From assembly GCA_024707405.1 (NCBI GenBank), contig JANPZU010000008.1:620001-684000 (forward strand): DNA of 64,000 nucleotides. The letters run 5' to 3'. Made by a program: the position numbers and the translations under genes. The stretch is from Luteimonas sp. (GTDB taxonomy: Bacteria > Pseudomonadota > Gammaproteobacteria > Xanthomonadales > Xanthomonadaceae). Shown here in pieces: positions 24,635 to 34,534 of this stretch (its first letter is position 1; every line of letters starts with the position of its first letter). The notes beneath the pieces were generated by a model that was not told the DNA's origin, searched no databases, and saw only the letters and a program-made list of their open reading frames with translations.

Positions 24635-25867
24635 TCAGCCTTCCCAGCGCCGCAGCACGAGGCTGGCGTTGGTGCCGCCGAAGCCGAAGCTGTTCGACAG
24701 CACGGTGCGCAGCGGCGCGTCGCGGCTTTCGCGCACCAGCGGCAGGCCTTCGGCCTCGGGGTCGACGGTATCGACGTTGATCGAGCCGGCGATGAAGCCG
24801 TGTTGCAGCATTAGCAGGCTGAAGATCGCCTCGTGCACGCTGGTCGCGCCCAGCGAGTGGCCGGTGAGCGATTTGGTGGACGAGAACGGCGGAACCTCGT
24901 CGCCGAACAGCGTGCGCATCGCGCGCAGTTCGCACATGTCGCCGACCGGTGTCGAGGTGCCGTGCGTGTTGATGTAGTCGATGCCACCGTCGAGGCCGTC
25001 GATGGCCGTGCGCATGCACGCCACCGCGCCGTCGCCCGAGGGCGCGACCATGTCGACGCCGTCGGAACTGGCGCCGAAACCGACAAGTTCGCCGAGGATC
25101 GTCGCGCCGCGTGCCTGCGCGTGCTCCAGGCTTTCCAGCACCAGCGCGCCGCCGCCACCGGCGATCACGAAGCCGTCGCGGTTGGCGTCGTACGGGCGCG
25201 AGGCGCGTTCGGGGGTGTCGTTGTACTTGCTCGACAGCGCGCCCATGCCGTCGAACAGCATGGCCATGCCCCAGTGCGCTTCCTCGCCACCACCGGCGAA
25301 CACCACGTCCTGCAGCCCGGCCTGGATCTGCTGGGCGGCGACACCGATGCAGTGCGCGGAGGTGGCGCAGGCCGACGAGATGGAATAGTTGAGGCCCTTG
25401 ATGCCGAATGCGGTCGCCAGGCATGCCGACACGGTGGAGTTCATCGTGCGCGTGACCTGGTACGGGCCGACGCGGCGCACGCCCTTCTCGCGCAGCACGT
25501 CGGCCGAGCCGATCAGGTTTTCCGGCGAGCCGCCACCCGAGCCCATGATCAGCCCGGTGCGCGGATTGGACACCTGCGTGTCGTCGAGGCCGGATTGCGC
25601 AATCGCATCTTTCAGCGCGAGGTAGGCAAACGCTGCGGCATCGCCCATGAAGCGCAGCAGCTTGCGGTCGATCAAGGCTTCGGTATCGACCTGCGGCCGT
25701 CCCGAAACCTGGCTGCGCAGGCCCTTCTCGACGTGCGTTTCGTCGTGGGTGATGCCGGAGGTGCCGCTGCGCAGGTTGGCCGTGACGGTATCGAGGTCAT
25801 TGCCGATGCACGAGACGATGCCCATGCCGGTGATCACCACGCGGCGTCCGCCGGAGTTGAGGCTCAT
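24635..25867 (-). CDS. fabB: 3-oxoacyl-ACP synthase I FabB
   Basis: Condensing enzyme of fatty-acid elongation, needed for unsaturated fatty acids. The protein has 410 residues. The catalytic triad is in place: Cys 167 in SSACATSAH, His 302 in [11 protein letters not shown] and His 337 in TGHSLGATS, with the conserved Lys 332. Translation is coupled to fabA by an ATGA overlap. The fabA-fabB pair is the classical anaerobic route to unsaturated fatty acids in gammaproteobacteria. Confidence 0.96.
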   Translation of the reverse strand: MSLNSGGRRVVITGMGIVSCIGNDLDTVTANLRSGTSGITHDETHVEKGLRSQVSGRPQVDTEALIDRKLLRFMGDAAAFAYLALKDAIAQSGLDDTQVSNPRTGLIMGSGGGSPENLIGSADVLREKGVRRVGPYQVTRTMNSTVSACLATAFGIKGLNYSISSACATSAHCIGVAAQQIQAGLQDVVFAGGGEEAHWGMAMLFDGMGALSSKYNDTPERASRPYDANRDGFVIAGGGGALVLESLEHAQARGATILGELVGFGASSDGVDMVAPSGDGAVACMRTAIDGLDGGIDYINTHGTSTPVGDMCELRAMRTLFGDEVPPFSSTKSLTGHSLGATSVHEAIFSLLMLQHGFIAGSINVDTVDPEAEGLPLVRESRDAPLRTVLSNSFGFGGTNASLVLRRWEG

Positions 25868-26376
25868 GCCGCGTCGCCTTCACGCTGGAACAGGCCCACG
25901 CGCAGGTCGTTGGCGGCATAGATCTCCTTGCCGTCGACGTACATGCGCGCATCGCCGATGGCGAGGATGAGCTTGCGCTTGATGACGCGCTTGATGTCGA
26001 TCTCGTAGCGCACCAGCTTGGCGTCGGGGCCGACTTCGCCGGTGAATTTCACTTCGCCCGCGCCCAGTGCGCGTCCGCGCCCCGGCAACTGCTGCCAGGT
26101 CAGGTAGAAGCCGATCAACTGCCACATCGCATCGAGGCCCAGGCAGCCCGGCATCACCGGGTCGCCGCGGAAATGGCATTCGAAGAACCAGAGGTCCGGG
26201 CGGATGTCGAGTTCGGCTTCGATGCGTCCCAGGCCGTGTGCGCCGCCGTCGTCGTCGATGTGGGTGATGCGGTCGAACATCAGCATCGGCGGCAACGGCA
26301 GGCGGCCGCTGCCGGGAGAGAAGAGGGTGCCTTCTCCGGAAGCAATCAATTGCTCGTAACTGAAAGAGTCCTTCAT
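25864..26376 (-). CDS. fabA: 3-hydroxydecanoyl-ACP dehydratase/isomerase FabA
   Basis: Hot-dog fold enzyme of 170 residues that dehydrates 3-hydroxydecanoyl-ACP and isomerises trans-2- to cis-3-decenoyl-ACP, the branch point to unsaturated fatty acids. The active site His 68 is in [20 protein letters not shown] and Asp 82 follows, as in the E. coli enzyme. The start at 26376 ([10 protein letters not shown]) is the family start; the frame to 26400 adds eight unsupported residues. First gene of the fabAB operon. Confidence 0.96.
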   Translation of the reverse strand: MKDSFSYEQLIASGEGTLFSPGSGRLPLPPMLMFDRITHIDDDGGAHGLGRIEAELDIRPDLWFFECHFRGDPVMPGCLGLDAMWQLIGFYLTWQQLPGRGRALGAGEVKFTGEVGPDAKLVRYEIDIKRVIKRKLILAIGDARMYVDGKEIYAANDLRVGLFQREGDAA

Positions 26377-26524
26377 CGAATCGACGGCATCGTGCGGCAA
26401 CGGGGCCGGCGATTATCGCGGAACCTGCGCAGGAGTACCCGTACGCAGGGGTACGTTGTGCCGCGTGCCTTCCGTGGCGTCGGGCGAAATGTCCGCGCAC
26501 CGCGCCGGGGCGCGGCAGGTGGAC

Positions 26525-26851
26525 TCACTTCGCGTTGCGACCAAGGTAGTACGCGACGAGGTTGCCGATGCCGGTGGCGCCCAGCAGCACGGCGAAGACG
26601 CCCGGCGAGAGTTCGTCCCAGCCGAAGGCTTCGACCAGGCCGAAGCCGACGGCCAGCGCCACGAAGATCGTGCCCCAGCGCAACGAGGCCTGGCGGCGGC
26701 GCGTTTCCTCGCCGTCGAGGAGCGAACGCAGCATCTCTTCCGAGCCGTTGGACTGGACCATGGCGCGTCGGCTGCGGGCATCGACCACGGCCTTGATGGC
26801 GAGGTAGACGACGATGAACAGGGTGATGGGGATGAGGGCGTCGAAGTTCAT
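26525..26851 (-). CDS. DUF6249-like small membrane protein
   Basis: Protein of 108 residues with one N-terminal helix (LIPITLFIVVYLAIKAVV), a charged loop containing EEMLRSLLDGEETRRRQ, and two further helices. The layout fits DUF6249, a membrane family often encoded next to ECF sigma factors. It is divergent from the ECF sigma gene at 27003, with about 150 bases between them that should hold both promoters. The function is unknown. Confidence 0.65.
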   Translation of the reverse strand: MNFDALIPITLFIVVYLAIKAVVDARSRRAMVQSNGSEEMLRSLLDGEETRRRQASLRWGTIFVALAVGFGLVEAFGWDELSPGVFAVLLGATGIGNLVAYYLGRNAK

Positions 26852-27002
26852 GGCGATGGGTTCCGGTTGTGCCTGGGAAAAGGGTCTCGGGCAATGGGAT
26901 ACCGCCTGTTGGCATCCGGTTGCAGCCGGTGTTGCCAGGCTGGCGGTGGCCATGGCTTCCCGCCCTTGCAACCGCCGGCGCCCGGGGCGTATCCCTGTGG
27001 GC

Positions 27003-27602
27003 ATGCCGACGCCTGCCGACACCCCGGATGATGCCTTGCGCGCCGACCGCGCGCTGGCCGATGCCGTGCTGGCGGGCGCGCCGGGCGCGTTCGAACGGCT
27101 GGTGCGCGACTACCAGGGCCTGTGCTGGCACGTGATCGACCGGATGGTGCGCCATCCGGACGACACCCGCGAGCTGTGCCAGGAGACCTTCCTGCGCGTG
27201 CACCAGGCGCTGCACCAGTACCGCGGCGAGAGCGCGCTCAAGTCGTGGATCGCGCAGGTGGCCTATTCGATCGCCAAGCGGCACCTGGAGAAGAAGCGCA
27301 TCCCGATCGTCGAGGCGCAGGATGACGATGGCCTGTCGCTGGCCGAGTCGGTGGGCGACGGCTTCGACCTGGAAGCGGCGACCTCGGACGACGAGGCGGT
27401 CGCGCTGCTGCATGCCGCCATCGAGCGCCTGCCGCCGATGCAACGAACGCTGCTCACCCTGTATCACCTGGAAGAAATGCCCATCGGCGAGATTTCACGG
27501 GTCACCGGCCTCGCCGAGGGTACGATCAAGAGCCACCTGTTCCGCAGCCGCAAGCAGTTGCGCGGCCTGCTGGAACCCACGCTGGGAGTCTTCGCCGCAT
27601 GA
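27003..27602 (+). CDS. ECF-type RNA polymerase sigma factor
   Basis: Protein of 199 residues. Region 2 covers about 35-95, with DDTRELCQETFLRVHQAL and KSWIAQVAYSIAKRHLEKKR. Region 4 covers about 140-190, with LPPMQRTLLTLYHLEEMP and the helix-turn-helix GEISRVTGLAEGTIKSHLFR. It directs RNA polymerase to a small regulon. It overlaps the next gene by ATGA, the usual layout with a cognate anti-sigma factor. The start at 27003 is preferred because the frame upstream overlaps the divergent DUF6249 gene. Confidence 0.92.
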   Translation: MPTPADTPDDALRADRALADAVLAGAPGAFERLVRDYQGLCWHVIDRMVRHPDDTRELCQETFLRVHQALHQYRGESALKSWIAQVAYSIAKRHLEKKRIPIVEAQDDDGLSLAESVGDGFDLEAATSDDEAVALLHAAIERLPPMQRTLLTLYHLEEMPIGEISRVTGLAEGTIKSHLFRSRKQLRGLLEPTLGVFAA

Positions 27603-28021
27603 ACACGCCACGGGCCGATGAACGCGACTGGCAGGCCCAGGAACGATCCCTGTCCGCGCCGCAGGACGGGCGCGACGCGCTGCTGGCGCGCGCCCTGCGC
27701 AGCCAGCCCGTGCCGCAACCGCCGCCGGGCTTTGCCGCCGACGTCGCGCGACTGGCGGCGTTGCGTGCGACAAGGCGGGTGGAGGACGACGCGCGGCTGG
27801 AGCGCCTGCTGCAGCCGGCGCTGTTCGCGATCCTGGTGGTGGGTGCGCTGGTGTCGGCGCTCGTCTTTGGCGACCGGGTGTGGGCGACGACCGTCGATGC
27901 CTTCGGCGCGGGCGCCGTGCAGTGGCTGCTGGTCGGCGCGGCGTGTGTCGCGTTGTCGGCGATCCCTGCCATGGCGCAGCGCCTGTCGTCGTGGCGCGAT
28001 GCTGCGCCGGCATCGGCCTGA
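27599..28021 (+). CDS. membrane protein, probable anti-sigma partner
   Basis: Protein of 140 residues with a soluble N-terminal half (ALLARALRSQPVPQPPPGF) and two C-terminal helices near 75-95 and 105-125. I do not recognise a family. Position and coupling to the ECF sigma gene suggest an anti-sigma or sensor role, but the zinc-binding HxxxCxxC motif of ZAS anti-sigma factors is absent. Confidence 0.6.
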   Translation: MNTPRADERDWQAQERSLSAPQDGRDALLARALRSQPVPQPPPGFAADVARLAALRATRRVEDDARLERLLQPALFAILVVGALVSALVFGDRVWATTVDAFGAGAVQWLLVGAACVALSAIPAMAQRLSSWRDAAPASA

Positions 28022-28025
28022 ATGG

Positions 28026-28283
28026 TCAGGCCACGGCCTGCAACTCCGTCTCGAACCGGCGTGCATAGGCGCGCTCGCCGCTGATCCGCAGGACTTCATC
28101 GGCGTCGAGGTCGGGGGCGCCGTAGATGGCGCAGGCGATGCCGGCATTGCCGCGGCCGACTGCCTGCAGGCGGTAGCGAGACTGCCCGCTGCCGGTTTCC
28201 GGCGGATAGTTGCGCGGCGGATCGCCGCCTTCGAGGTCGAGTTCGTTGTTGTCGATGACGCCGCCGACGAACAGTGCGCGCAT
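28026..28283 (-). CDS. hypothetical protein of 85 residues
   Basis: Begins MRALFVGGVIDNNELDLEGG and is acidic and probably cytoplasmic, with no signal peptide or membrane helix. The start at 28283 follows an AGAGGAA ribosome-binding site; the frame to 28331 adds 16 residues. Codon use matches neighbouring genes. I recognise no domain. It converges with the sigma-factor operon with four bases between stops. Confidence 0.6.
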   Translation of the reverse strand: MRALFVGGVIDNNELDLEGGDPPRNYPPETGSGQSRYRLQAVGRGNAGIACAIYGAPDLDADEVLRISGERAYARRFETELQAVA

Positions 28284-28437
28284 GGTGGATTCCTCTTGCA
28301 GTGGGGTGACCGATGTATGGACAGCCTCCATCGACGGATGTTCCCGCGCCGTCGAGGAATCATGTGCCGGTCGTTGCCGGGCATCGCATGGACGGGGGCG
28401 CCGTTAGAATCGTGACCCGTTCCACGTTGGCGACACG

Positions 28438-29466
28438 ATGCCAGACCCCGCGCTCGATGCCCTGATGCTCCCGTTCACCTCCGGCCTGCTCGACTGGCCG
28501 AAGGGCGGTGCGCTGTTCCTGCGCGCGCGCGAGGGCATGGCCTTGCGTGCGCATGCGCCACGCTCCTTGGCGTGCGAACAGACCTTCCGGCCGGCGCATG
28601 ACGCGTTGGCGCAGGCGGGCTTCGACGTACGCGAGGCAGGCGACGACAGGTTCCCGATGGTGCTGGTGCTGCCGCCGCGACAGCGCGACGAGGCACGCGC
28701 GCTGTTCGCGCAGGCGCTGTCACGCGTCGAGCCCGGCGGCACGGTGGTCGTCGCGATGCCCAACGAGGCCGGTGCGAAATCTGGGCAGGCGGATTTCGAA
28801 GCCTTGTTCGGCGGTTGCACTTCGCTGAGCAAGCACAAATGCCGCGTGTTCTGGCGGCAGGCGGGCGCCGGTGCGGATGCCGCGCTGGGCGCGCAGTGGC
28901 GCGGGCTGGATGCGCCGCGCACGATCCTCGATGGCCGCTACACGAGTCGTCCGGGCGTGTTTGCATGGGATCGTGTCGATATCGCGTCCGCGCTGCTGGC
29001 GCGACACTTGCCCGCCACGTTGTCGGGGCATGGCGCCGATCTCGGCGCGGGCTGGGGCTATCTGTCGGATGAAGTGCTGTTGCGCTGCACGGGCGTGACG
29101 GCGCTGGACGTCATCGAAGCCGAATTGCGCGCGCTGGACTGTGCGAAGACGAATCTCGCGGCGCATGCCCCGCGCGTGGCGCTGGACTTCCAGTGGCGCG
29201 ACGTGACCCGGGGCTTGCCCGGCCGTTACGACTTCATCGTCACCAATCCGCCGTTCCATGCACTGCGGGGCGAATCGCGCCCGGACATCGGCCGTGCCTT
29301 CATCGTTTCGGCCGCCGATGCACTCAAGCCGGGCGGCACGTTGTGGCTGGTGGCGAACCGGCAACTGCCCTACGAGCAAGTGCTCGATGCGCGCTTCGGC
29401 GAGGTGCGCATCGTCGCGCAGGAAAGCGGCTTCAAGATCGTTGCGGCGACGAAGGCGAAGCGATGA
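28438..29466 (+). CDS. RsmC-like rRNA guanine-N2 methyltransferase
   Basis: Two-domain methyltransferase of 342 residues. A degenerate N-terminal domain (to about 165) precedes a catalytic domain with motif I HGADLGAGWGYLS near 200 and the N2-guanine catalytic motif IVTNPPFH near 265-272. This layout is that of RsmC (16S rRNA m2G1207) and RlmG. RsmC is more likely given its partner: the next gene, overlapping by ATGA, is the 16S pseudouridine synthase RsuA. Confidence 0.85.
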   Translation: MPDPALDALMLPFTSGLLDWPKGGALFLRAREGMALRAHAPRSLACEQTFRPAHDALAQAGFDVREAGDDRFPMVLVLPPRQRDEARALFAQALSRVEPGGTVVVAMPNEAGAKSGQADFEALFGGCTSLSKHKCRVFWRQAGAGADAALGAQWRGLDAPRTILDGRYTSRPGVFAWDRVDIASALLARHLPATLSGHGADLGAGWGYLSDEVLLRCTGVTALDVIEAELRALDCAKTNLAAHAPRVALDFQWRDVTRGLPGRYDFIVTNPPFHALRGESRPDIGRAFIVSAADALKPGGTLWLVANRQLPYEQVLDARFGEVRIVAQESGFKIVAATKAKR

Positions 29467-30167
29467 AGCTGGTCAGGCACATCGCCAACCTCGGCTACGG
29501 CAGTCGCAAGCAGGTGCAGTGGATGTTCCGCGAAGGCCGCATCACCGATGCCGACGGCGAGGTGCTCTATGCCGACGACAAGGTGCCGCACGAAGTCATC
29601 CGCATCGATGGCGAAGCGCTCGATCCCGAGCAGGGATTGCTGCTGATCCTGCACAAGCCGGCCGGCTACACCTGTTCCACCAAGGACACGGGACGGCTGG
29701 TATACGACCTGCTGCCGCCGCGTTTCCGCCTGCGCGATCCGGTGCTGTCCACCGTGGGTCGGCTGGATCGCGACACCAGCGGCCTGCTGCTGTTCACCGA
29801 TGACGGCCAGTTGTTGCACCGGATCATCGCGCCGAAATCGAACCTGCCCAAGACCTACGAGGCGACGCTGGCGCAGCCATTGCGTGGCGACGAAGGTGCG
29901 TTGTTCGCCAGCGGCACGCTGATGCTGGAATCGGAAACCACGCCGCTGAAGCCGGCATCGCTCGAGGCGATCGATGATACGCACGCGCGGTTGACGATCA
30001 CCGAAGGCCGCTACCACCAGGTGCGGCGCATGTTCGCGGCGGTGGGCAACCACGTCGAGGCCCTGCATCGCAGCCGCATCGGCGGGTTGTCACTCGACGG
30101 CTTGCCCGAAGGCGAGTGGCGCATCGCGGATGCCGGGGACGTGGCGCGGTTGTTCTCGGGCGACTGA
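29463..30167 (+). CDS. rsuA: 16S rRNA pseudouridine synthase RsuA
   Basis: Protein of 234 residues with an N-terminal S4 domain (LVRHIANLGYGSRKQVQWMF) and the catalytic motif GRLDRDTSGLLLFT, whose Asp is the nucleophile. ITEGRYHQVRRMFAAVGNHV is the second conserved block of the RsuA/RluB/E/F family. It converts U516 in 16S rRNA to pseudouridine; assignment to RsuA over RluB-like members rests on length and pairing with the RsmC-like gene. Confidence 0.88.
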   Translation: MKLVRHIANLGYGSRKQVQWMFREGRITDADGEVLYADDKVPHEVIRIDGEALDPEQGLLLILHKPAGYTCSTKDTGRLVYDLLPPRFRLRDPVLSTVGRLDRDTSGLLLFTDDGQLLHRIIAPKSNLPKTYEATLAQPLRGDEGALFASGTLMLESETTPLKPASLEAIDDTHARLTITEGRYHQVRRMFAAVGNHVEALHRSRIGGLSLDGLPEGEWRIADAGDVARLFSGD

Positions 30168-30173
30168 CCGGCG

Positions 30174-30743
30174 TCAGTGCGGCTTGTCGCCGTCAAGTAC
30201 GCGTCGCCATCCTTCATGGCCCAGCGTCTGCAGCGTGGTGACGTTGCGCTGGACGATGACGTCCGGATCCGGGTACGCGGCGACCGCGCGATCGATGCTG
30301 TCCTCGCGCAACAGGTGCAACGTGGGGTAGGGCGAACGGTTGGTGGCGTTGGCGATGTCGTCGGGATCGCTGTCGGCGAACTGGTATTGCGGGTGGAAGC
30401 TGGCCACCTGCAGCACGCCTTCCAGCCCCAGCGATTCGACCAGTGCGTCGGCGTTCTCGAGGAAGTCGTTGTAGTCCAGGAAGTCCTGCAGCACGTCCGG
30501 ATGCACCAGCAGGGTGGTGTCGACCACGTCGGCAGGCGTGTCGCGCAGGCGCAGCAGTTCCTCGCCCAGTTGCTCGAGCAGGGCCTCGGGCGTGCTGGCG
30601 TCGCTCAGCACCATGCGCACCTGCTGCTTGGCGACCACGGACTTGGCGAACGGGCACAGGTTCAGGCCGATCACCGCGCGCTCGATCCACCGCCGGGTGG
30701 CGGTGATGGCCTCCGGTTCGGCGCCGTCGTCGAAAGTCGCCAT
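30174..30743 (-). CDS. DUF1415 family protein
   Basis: Protein of 189 residues. The family motif AVIGLNLCPFAKSVV lies near residues 24-38, and VLQVASFHPQYQFADSDPDD and NRSPYPTLHLLRE near 110-148. DUF1415 is conserved in beta- and gammaproteobacteria without assigned function; the Cys-Pro in NLCPFA is invariant in family members I recall. It is in tandem with yajQ, eight bases downstream of it. Confidence 0.88.
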   Translation of the reverse strand: MATFDDGAEPEAITATRRWIERAVIGLNLCPFAKSVVAKQQVRMVLSDASTPEALLEQLGEELLRLRDTPADVVDTTLLVHPDVLQDFLDYNDFLENADALVESLGLEGVLQVASFHPQYQFADSDPDDIANATNRSPYPTLHLLREDSIDRAVAAYPDPDVIVQRNVTTLQTLGHEGWRRVLDGDKPH

Positions 30744-30751
30744 GCGCAGGC

Positions 30752-31234
30752 TCAGTCGCGGAAGTTGTCGAACTGCAGCGGCAACTCGAATTCCTTGCCA
30801 CGCAGCAGGGCGATGGCGTCCTGCAGGTCGTCGCGCTTCTTGCCGGTCACGCGCAGCTTGTCGCCGTTGATCTGGCTGTCGACCTTGAGCTTGGCGTCCT
30901 TGAGCGTGGACTGGATCTTCTTCGCCAGTTCGCGCTCGATGCCCTGCTTGACGGTGATCTTCTGCCGCGCCCCGGCGACGTTGGTCTCGACATCGCCGAA
31001 ATCCAGGCAGCGTGCGTCGATCTTCCGCGCGATTAGGCGGGCACGCAGGATGTCGGTCATCTGCTGCAGCTGGAATTCGCTGGGCGCGGACTGGGTGACG
31101 ACGGCATCGTCGCGTTCGAACTTCGCGTCCACGCCCTTGAAGTCGAAGCGTGTCGACAACTCGCGGTTGGCCTGGTCGATGGCGTTGGTGAGTTCGTGGG
31201 TATCCACTTCGGAGACGATGTCGAACGAGGGCAT
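30752..31234 (-). CDS. yajQ: YajQ-type nucleotide-binding protein
   Basis: Protein of 160 residues starting MPSFDIVSEVDTHELTNAID, with two ferredoxin-like halves; RFDFKGVDAKFE and the end GKEFELPLQFDNFRD are diagnostic. The Xanthomonas homologue binds cyclic di-GMP and works with a LysR-type regulator to control virulence genes; other homologues bind tRNA or other nucleotides. It is the first gene of the yajQ-DUF1415 pair. Confidence 0.93.
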   Translation of the reverse strand: MPSFDIVSEVDTHELTNAIDQANRELSTRFDFKGVDAKFERDDAVVTQSAPSEFQLQQMTDILRARLIARKIDARCLDFGDVETNVAGARQKITVKQGIERELAKKIQSTLKDAKLKVDSQINGDKLRVTGKKRDDLQDAIALLRGKEFELPLQFDNFRD

Positions 31235-31375
31235 GGCGATCCGGATTGCGCGTTTCTGTCGGGGTGGAAAGGGTAACGCAAGGCGCGCATGGTTGCGTGC
31301 GCAACGGATGCAGGGCCGTGCGTGACGTCGTACCGTGTCGCCTGCGTTCGCGCCGGACGCGTCGTGGATGGTTGC

Positions 31376-32488
31376 GTGCAGGATTCCCCCGTCATCGGCA
31401 TCGTCGGCAGTGCAGGTGCCTACGGGCGCTGGCTGCGCGCGTTCTTCACGCAGCGCATGGGGCTGCAGGTGCTGGGGCACGATCCCGCGGATCCGGACGG
31501 CGATTCTCCGGACGATCTGCTGGCACGTGCCGACGTGCTGGTGTTCTCGGCGCCGATCCGTTCGACGGCGGCGCTGATCGACCAGTACGTGCGTGAATCC
31601 GCGGGCCGCGAGGCGGGTCGGTTGTGGCTGGACGTGACCTCGATCAAGCAGGCGCCGGTCGCGGCGATGCTGCGTTCGCAGGCCGAGGTGGTGGGCCTGC
31701 ATCCGATGACCGCGCCGCCGAAGGCGCCGACGCTGAAGGGTCGCGTGGTGGTGGTCAGCGAGGCGCGCGTCGAGCGCTGGGCGCCGTGGCTGGCGACGCT
31801 GTACGCGGCGCTGGAAGGCGAATTCGTGCAGACGACGCCCGAGCGCCACGACCGCGTGATGTCGCTGGTGCAGGCGATGGTGCATGCCGCGCATCTCGCG
31901 CAGGCCGGCGTGTTGCGCGGGTACGCCGCGGAACTCGGCGGCATCGAGGGGCTGATGCCGTACCGCTCGGCGTCGTTCGAGCTTGATGCGGCCATCGCCG
32001 CGCGCATCCTGTCGCTCAATCCGGCGATCTACGAGGACATCCAGTTCGGCAATCCCCATGCCGGGGAAGTGCTCGACCGCTTGCTTGGGGAACTGTCCGA
32101 ACTGCGCGACCTGGTGGCGCGCGGCGGCAACGAGGCGCGCGCGCGTTTCCGCGAGCGCTTCCTGCGCGAACGCGAGGCGTTCGGTGCCCGGGCGCTGGCC
32201 GAGGGCAACCACGCCTACGAGCGCGTCGGCTACCTGCTCGCCGACCTGACCGGCAGGCGCCATGCCAGCGTGCATCTGCCCGAGGACAGGCCGGGTTCGT
32301 TGCGCGCGTTGCTGCACGTGTTCGAACGCCATGGCGTGAACCTGGAGTCGATCCATTCCTCGCGCACGCCTGCCGGCGAGGTGCATTTCCGGATCGGCTT
32401 CGTGCGCGATGCCGATCCGGTGGCGCTGGCGGCGGCGGTCGCCGAGATCGACGCCAGCGGCATCGGACGCGTGTTGCAGTCGGGCTGA
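31376..32488 (+). CDS. tyrA: prephenate dehydrogenase with C-terminal ACT domain
   Basis: Converts prephenate to 4-hydroxyphenylpyruvate with NAD in tyrosine synthesis. The NAD loop is [15 protein letters not shown] near the N-terminus. [17 protein letters not shown] carries the conserved His-Pro-Met. A helical middle domain follows, and an ACT-like segment ([20 protein letters not shown]) at about 295-365 probably binds tyrosine. The GTG at 31376 is chosen; the longer frame from 31289 adds 29 residues unlike the family. No chorismate mutase domain is present. Confidence 0.85.
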   Translation: MQDSPVIGIVGSAGAYGRWLRAFFTQRMGLQVLGHDPADPDGDSPDDLLARADVLVFSAPIRSTAALIDQYVRESAGREAGRLWLDVTSIKQAPVAAMLRSQAEVVGLHPMTAPPKAPTLKGRVVVVSEARVERWAPWLATLYAALEGEFVQTTPERHDRVMSLVQAMVHAAHLAQAGVLRGYAAELGGIEGLMPYRSASFELDAAIAARILSLNPAIYEDIQFGNPHAGEVLDRLLGELSELRDLVARGGNEARARFRERFLREREAFGARALAEGNHAYERVGYLLADLTGRRHASVHLPEDRPGSLRALLHVFERHGVNLESIHSSRTPAGEVHFRIGFVRDADPVALAAAVAEIDASGIGRVLQSG

Positions 32489-32538
32489 GGCGACGCCGGC
32501 GGATGCGGCATGATGTGTGCCCCGACCGGAGCGCCGCC

Positions 32539-33588
32539 ATGACCCTGACCCCTGCCTATGCCGCCGCCGACGCGGCTTCGCCGCTGGCGCCGTTCTCCGT
32601 CGAACGCCGTGCGCCCGGGCCGCGCGACGTGCAGATCGACATCCTCTATTGCGGCGTGTGCCATTCCGACATCCACCAGGCACGCGACGAATGGGGCGGC
32701 TCGATCTTCCCGATGGTGCCGGGCCACGAGATCGTCGGCCGGGTGTCGGCGGTCGGTGGTGAGGTCTCGAAGTACAAGGTCGGCGACACCGTCGGCGTGG
32801 GCTGCTTCGTCGATTCCTGCCGCACCTGCCCGCAGTGCGAGGCCGGGCTGGAGCAGTACTGCGACGAGGGCATGACCGCGACCTACAACGCGCGCGAACG
32901 CGGCACCGGCGTGCCGACGCAGGGCGGTTACTCGACGCGCATCGTGGTCGACCAGGACTACGTGCTGCGCATCCCCGACGGCCTGCCGCTCGATGCCGCC
33001 GCGCCGCTGTTGTGCGCGGGCATCACCACGTATTCGCCACTGCGCCACTTCGGCGTGAAGCCCGGCGACAAGGTCGCCGTGGTCGGCTTGGGCGGCCTCG
33101 GCCACATGGCGGTGAAGCTGGCCGTGGCGATGGGCGCGGAAGTCACCGTGCTCAGTACCACCGAATCCAAGCGTGACGATGCGAAGGCGCTGGGCGCGCA
33201 GGAGTTCGCCGCGACCGGCGATGGCCGCGCGTTCAAGCAATTGCGCCGGCGCTTCGACCTGATCCTGGACACCGTCTCCGCCGATCACGACTACAACGCC
33301 TACCTCGGCCTGCTGAAGATCGATGGCACCATGGTGCTGCTCGGCATCCCGGAACGGCCGGCACCGGTGGCCGCGGGCGTGCTCATCATGGGCCGCAGGA
33401 ACCTTGCGGGTTCCGCGATCGGCGGCATCGCCGAAACGCAGGAAATGCTGGACTTCTGCGCCACGCACGGCATCACGTCGGACATCGAGCTGATCGGCAT
33501 CGAGAAGATCAACGACGCTTACGAACGCATGCTGCGCAACGACGTGCGCTACCGCTTCGTGATCGACATCGCGAGCCTGAAAGCCTGA
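32539..33588 (+). CDS. zinc-dependent NAD(P) alcohol dehydrogenase, YahK/cinnamyl type
   Basis: Medium-chain dehydrogenase of 349 residues. The catalytic zinc site is Cys in [10 protein letters not shown] and His-Glu in VPGHEIVG; the structural zinc site is the Cys cluster [15 protein letters not shown]. The NADP-binding loop is [14 protein letters not shown]. The subfamily acts on broad aldehydes, usually in the reducing direction with NADPH. GGAG lies upstream of the ATG at 32539. The EamA transporter gene follows one base after the stop codon. Confidence 0.92.
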   Translation: MTLTPAYAAADAASPLAPFSVERRAPGPRDVQIDILYCGVCHSDIHQARDEWGGSIFPMVPGHEIVGRVSAVGGEVSKYKVGDTVGVGCFVDSCRTCPQCEAGLEQYCDEGMTATYNARERGTGVPTQGGYSTRIVVDQDYVLRIPDGLPLDAAAPLLCAGITTYSPLRHFGVKPGDKVAVVGLGGLGHMAVKLAVAMGAEVTVLSTTESKRDDAKALGAQEFAATGDGRAFKQLRRRFDLILDTVSADHDYNAYLGLLKIDGTMVLLGIPERPAPVAAGVLIMGRRNLAGSAIGGIAETQEMLDFCATHGITSDIELIGIEKINDAYERMLRNDVRYRFVIDIASLKA

Positions 33589-33589
33589 G

Positions 33590-34492
33590 ATGACGCCCAA
33601 CGCGCAGTACCACCCGCGTGCAGCCGCAGCCTGGATGCTGGGCGCGGTGGCCTTGCTGTGCCTGCTGGACGCCTGCCTCAAGCAACTTGCCGGGCACTAT
33701 CCGGCGTTGCAGGTGGCGGCATTGCGCGGTCTGGTGGGACTGCCGCTGGTGCTGGCCTGGGCGGGCGCGACCGTGGGCCTGCGTTCGTTGTTGCGCGTGC
33801 ACTGGCCGCTGCACCTCGCGCGCGGTGCATTGGGCGTGGTCTTCCTGTCGTGCTTCGTGTTGGGGCTGCGCGAACTGCCGCTGTCCACGGCCTACGCGAT
33901 CACCTTCGTCGGCCCGTTGCTGGTGACCGCGATGGCGGTGCCGCTGCTGGGCGAGAAGGTCGGGCCGCGTCGCTGGACGGCGATCGTGGTCGGGCTGGTC
34001 GGCGTGCTGGTGGTGTTGCGCCCGGGTGGCGATGGCGTGGCCACGGCCGGTGGTTTGTTCGTGTTGCTGGCGACGGTCTGTTACGCGGCATCGGTGATCA
34101 CGGTGCGGATGCTGGCGCAACGCGACAGCGCGCAGGCGCTGGTGTTCTGGTTTCTGGCGATGGTGGCCATCGGCGCTGGCCTGCTGGCCTGGCCGGAATG
34201 GGTGCCGGTGCGTGCGGAACACGCATGGCCGCTGATCGGGATTGCGGTGTTCGGGACGCTCGGGCAGGTCGCGTTGACCCATGCCTTCCGCCTGGGCGAA
34301 GCCTCGCTGGTCGCGCCGCTGGAATACACCGCGCTGGTCTGGGTGGTGGTGCTCGACCTCGCGATCTGGCATGTGCTGCCCGACGGCATGACCTGGCTGG
34401 GCGCGGCGATCATCGTCGCCAGTGGCCTGTACCTCGTCCGTCGCGAGCGGGTTGTCGCCGCCGACCGCGACGGGCCTTCGCCGGGCCATTGA
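33590..34492 (+). CDS. EamA/DMT family transporter
   Basis: Protein of 300 residues with ten helices in two EamA repeats. Repeat one ends VGLVGVLVVLRPGGDG and repeat two ends GAAIIVASGLYLVRRE, both standard for the drug/metabolite transporter superfamily. The substrate is unknown. It starts almost at the stop of the alcohol dehydrogenase gene and is probably co-transcribed with it. Confidence 0.88.
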   Translation: MTPNAQYHPRAAAAWMLGAVALLCLLDACLKQLAGHYPALQVAALRGLVGLPLVLAWAGATVGLRSLLRVHWPLHLARGALGVVFLSCFVLGLRELPLSTAYAITFVGPLLVTAMAVPLLGEKVGPRRWTAIVVGLVGVLVVLRPGGDGVATAGGLFVLLATVCYAASVITVRMLAQRDSAQALVFWFLAMVAIGAGLLAWPEWVPVRAEHAWPLIGIAVFGTLGQVALTHAFRLGEASLVAPLEYTALVWVVVLDLAIWHVLPDGMTWLGAAIIVASGLYLVRRERVVAADRDGPSPGH

Positions 34493-34534
34493 GCGAAATT
34501 GTGTAACCCGTGCCGGCAGGGCTAGGCTGGTGCG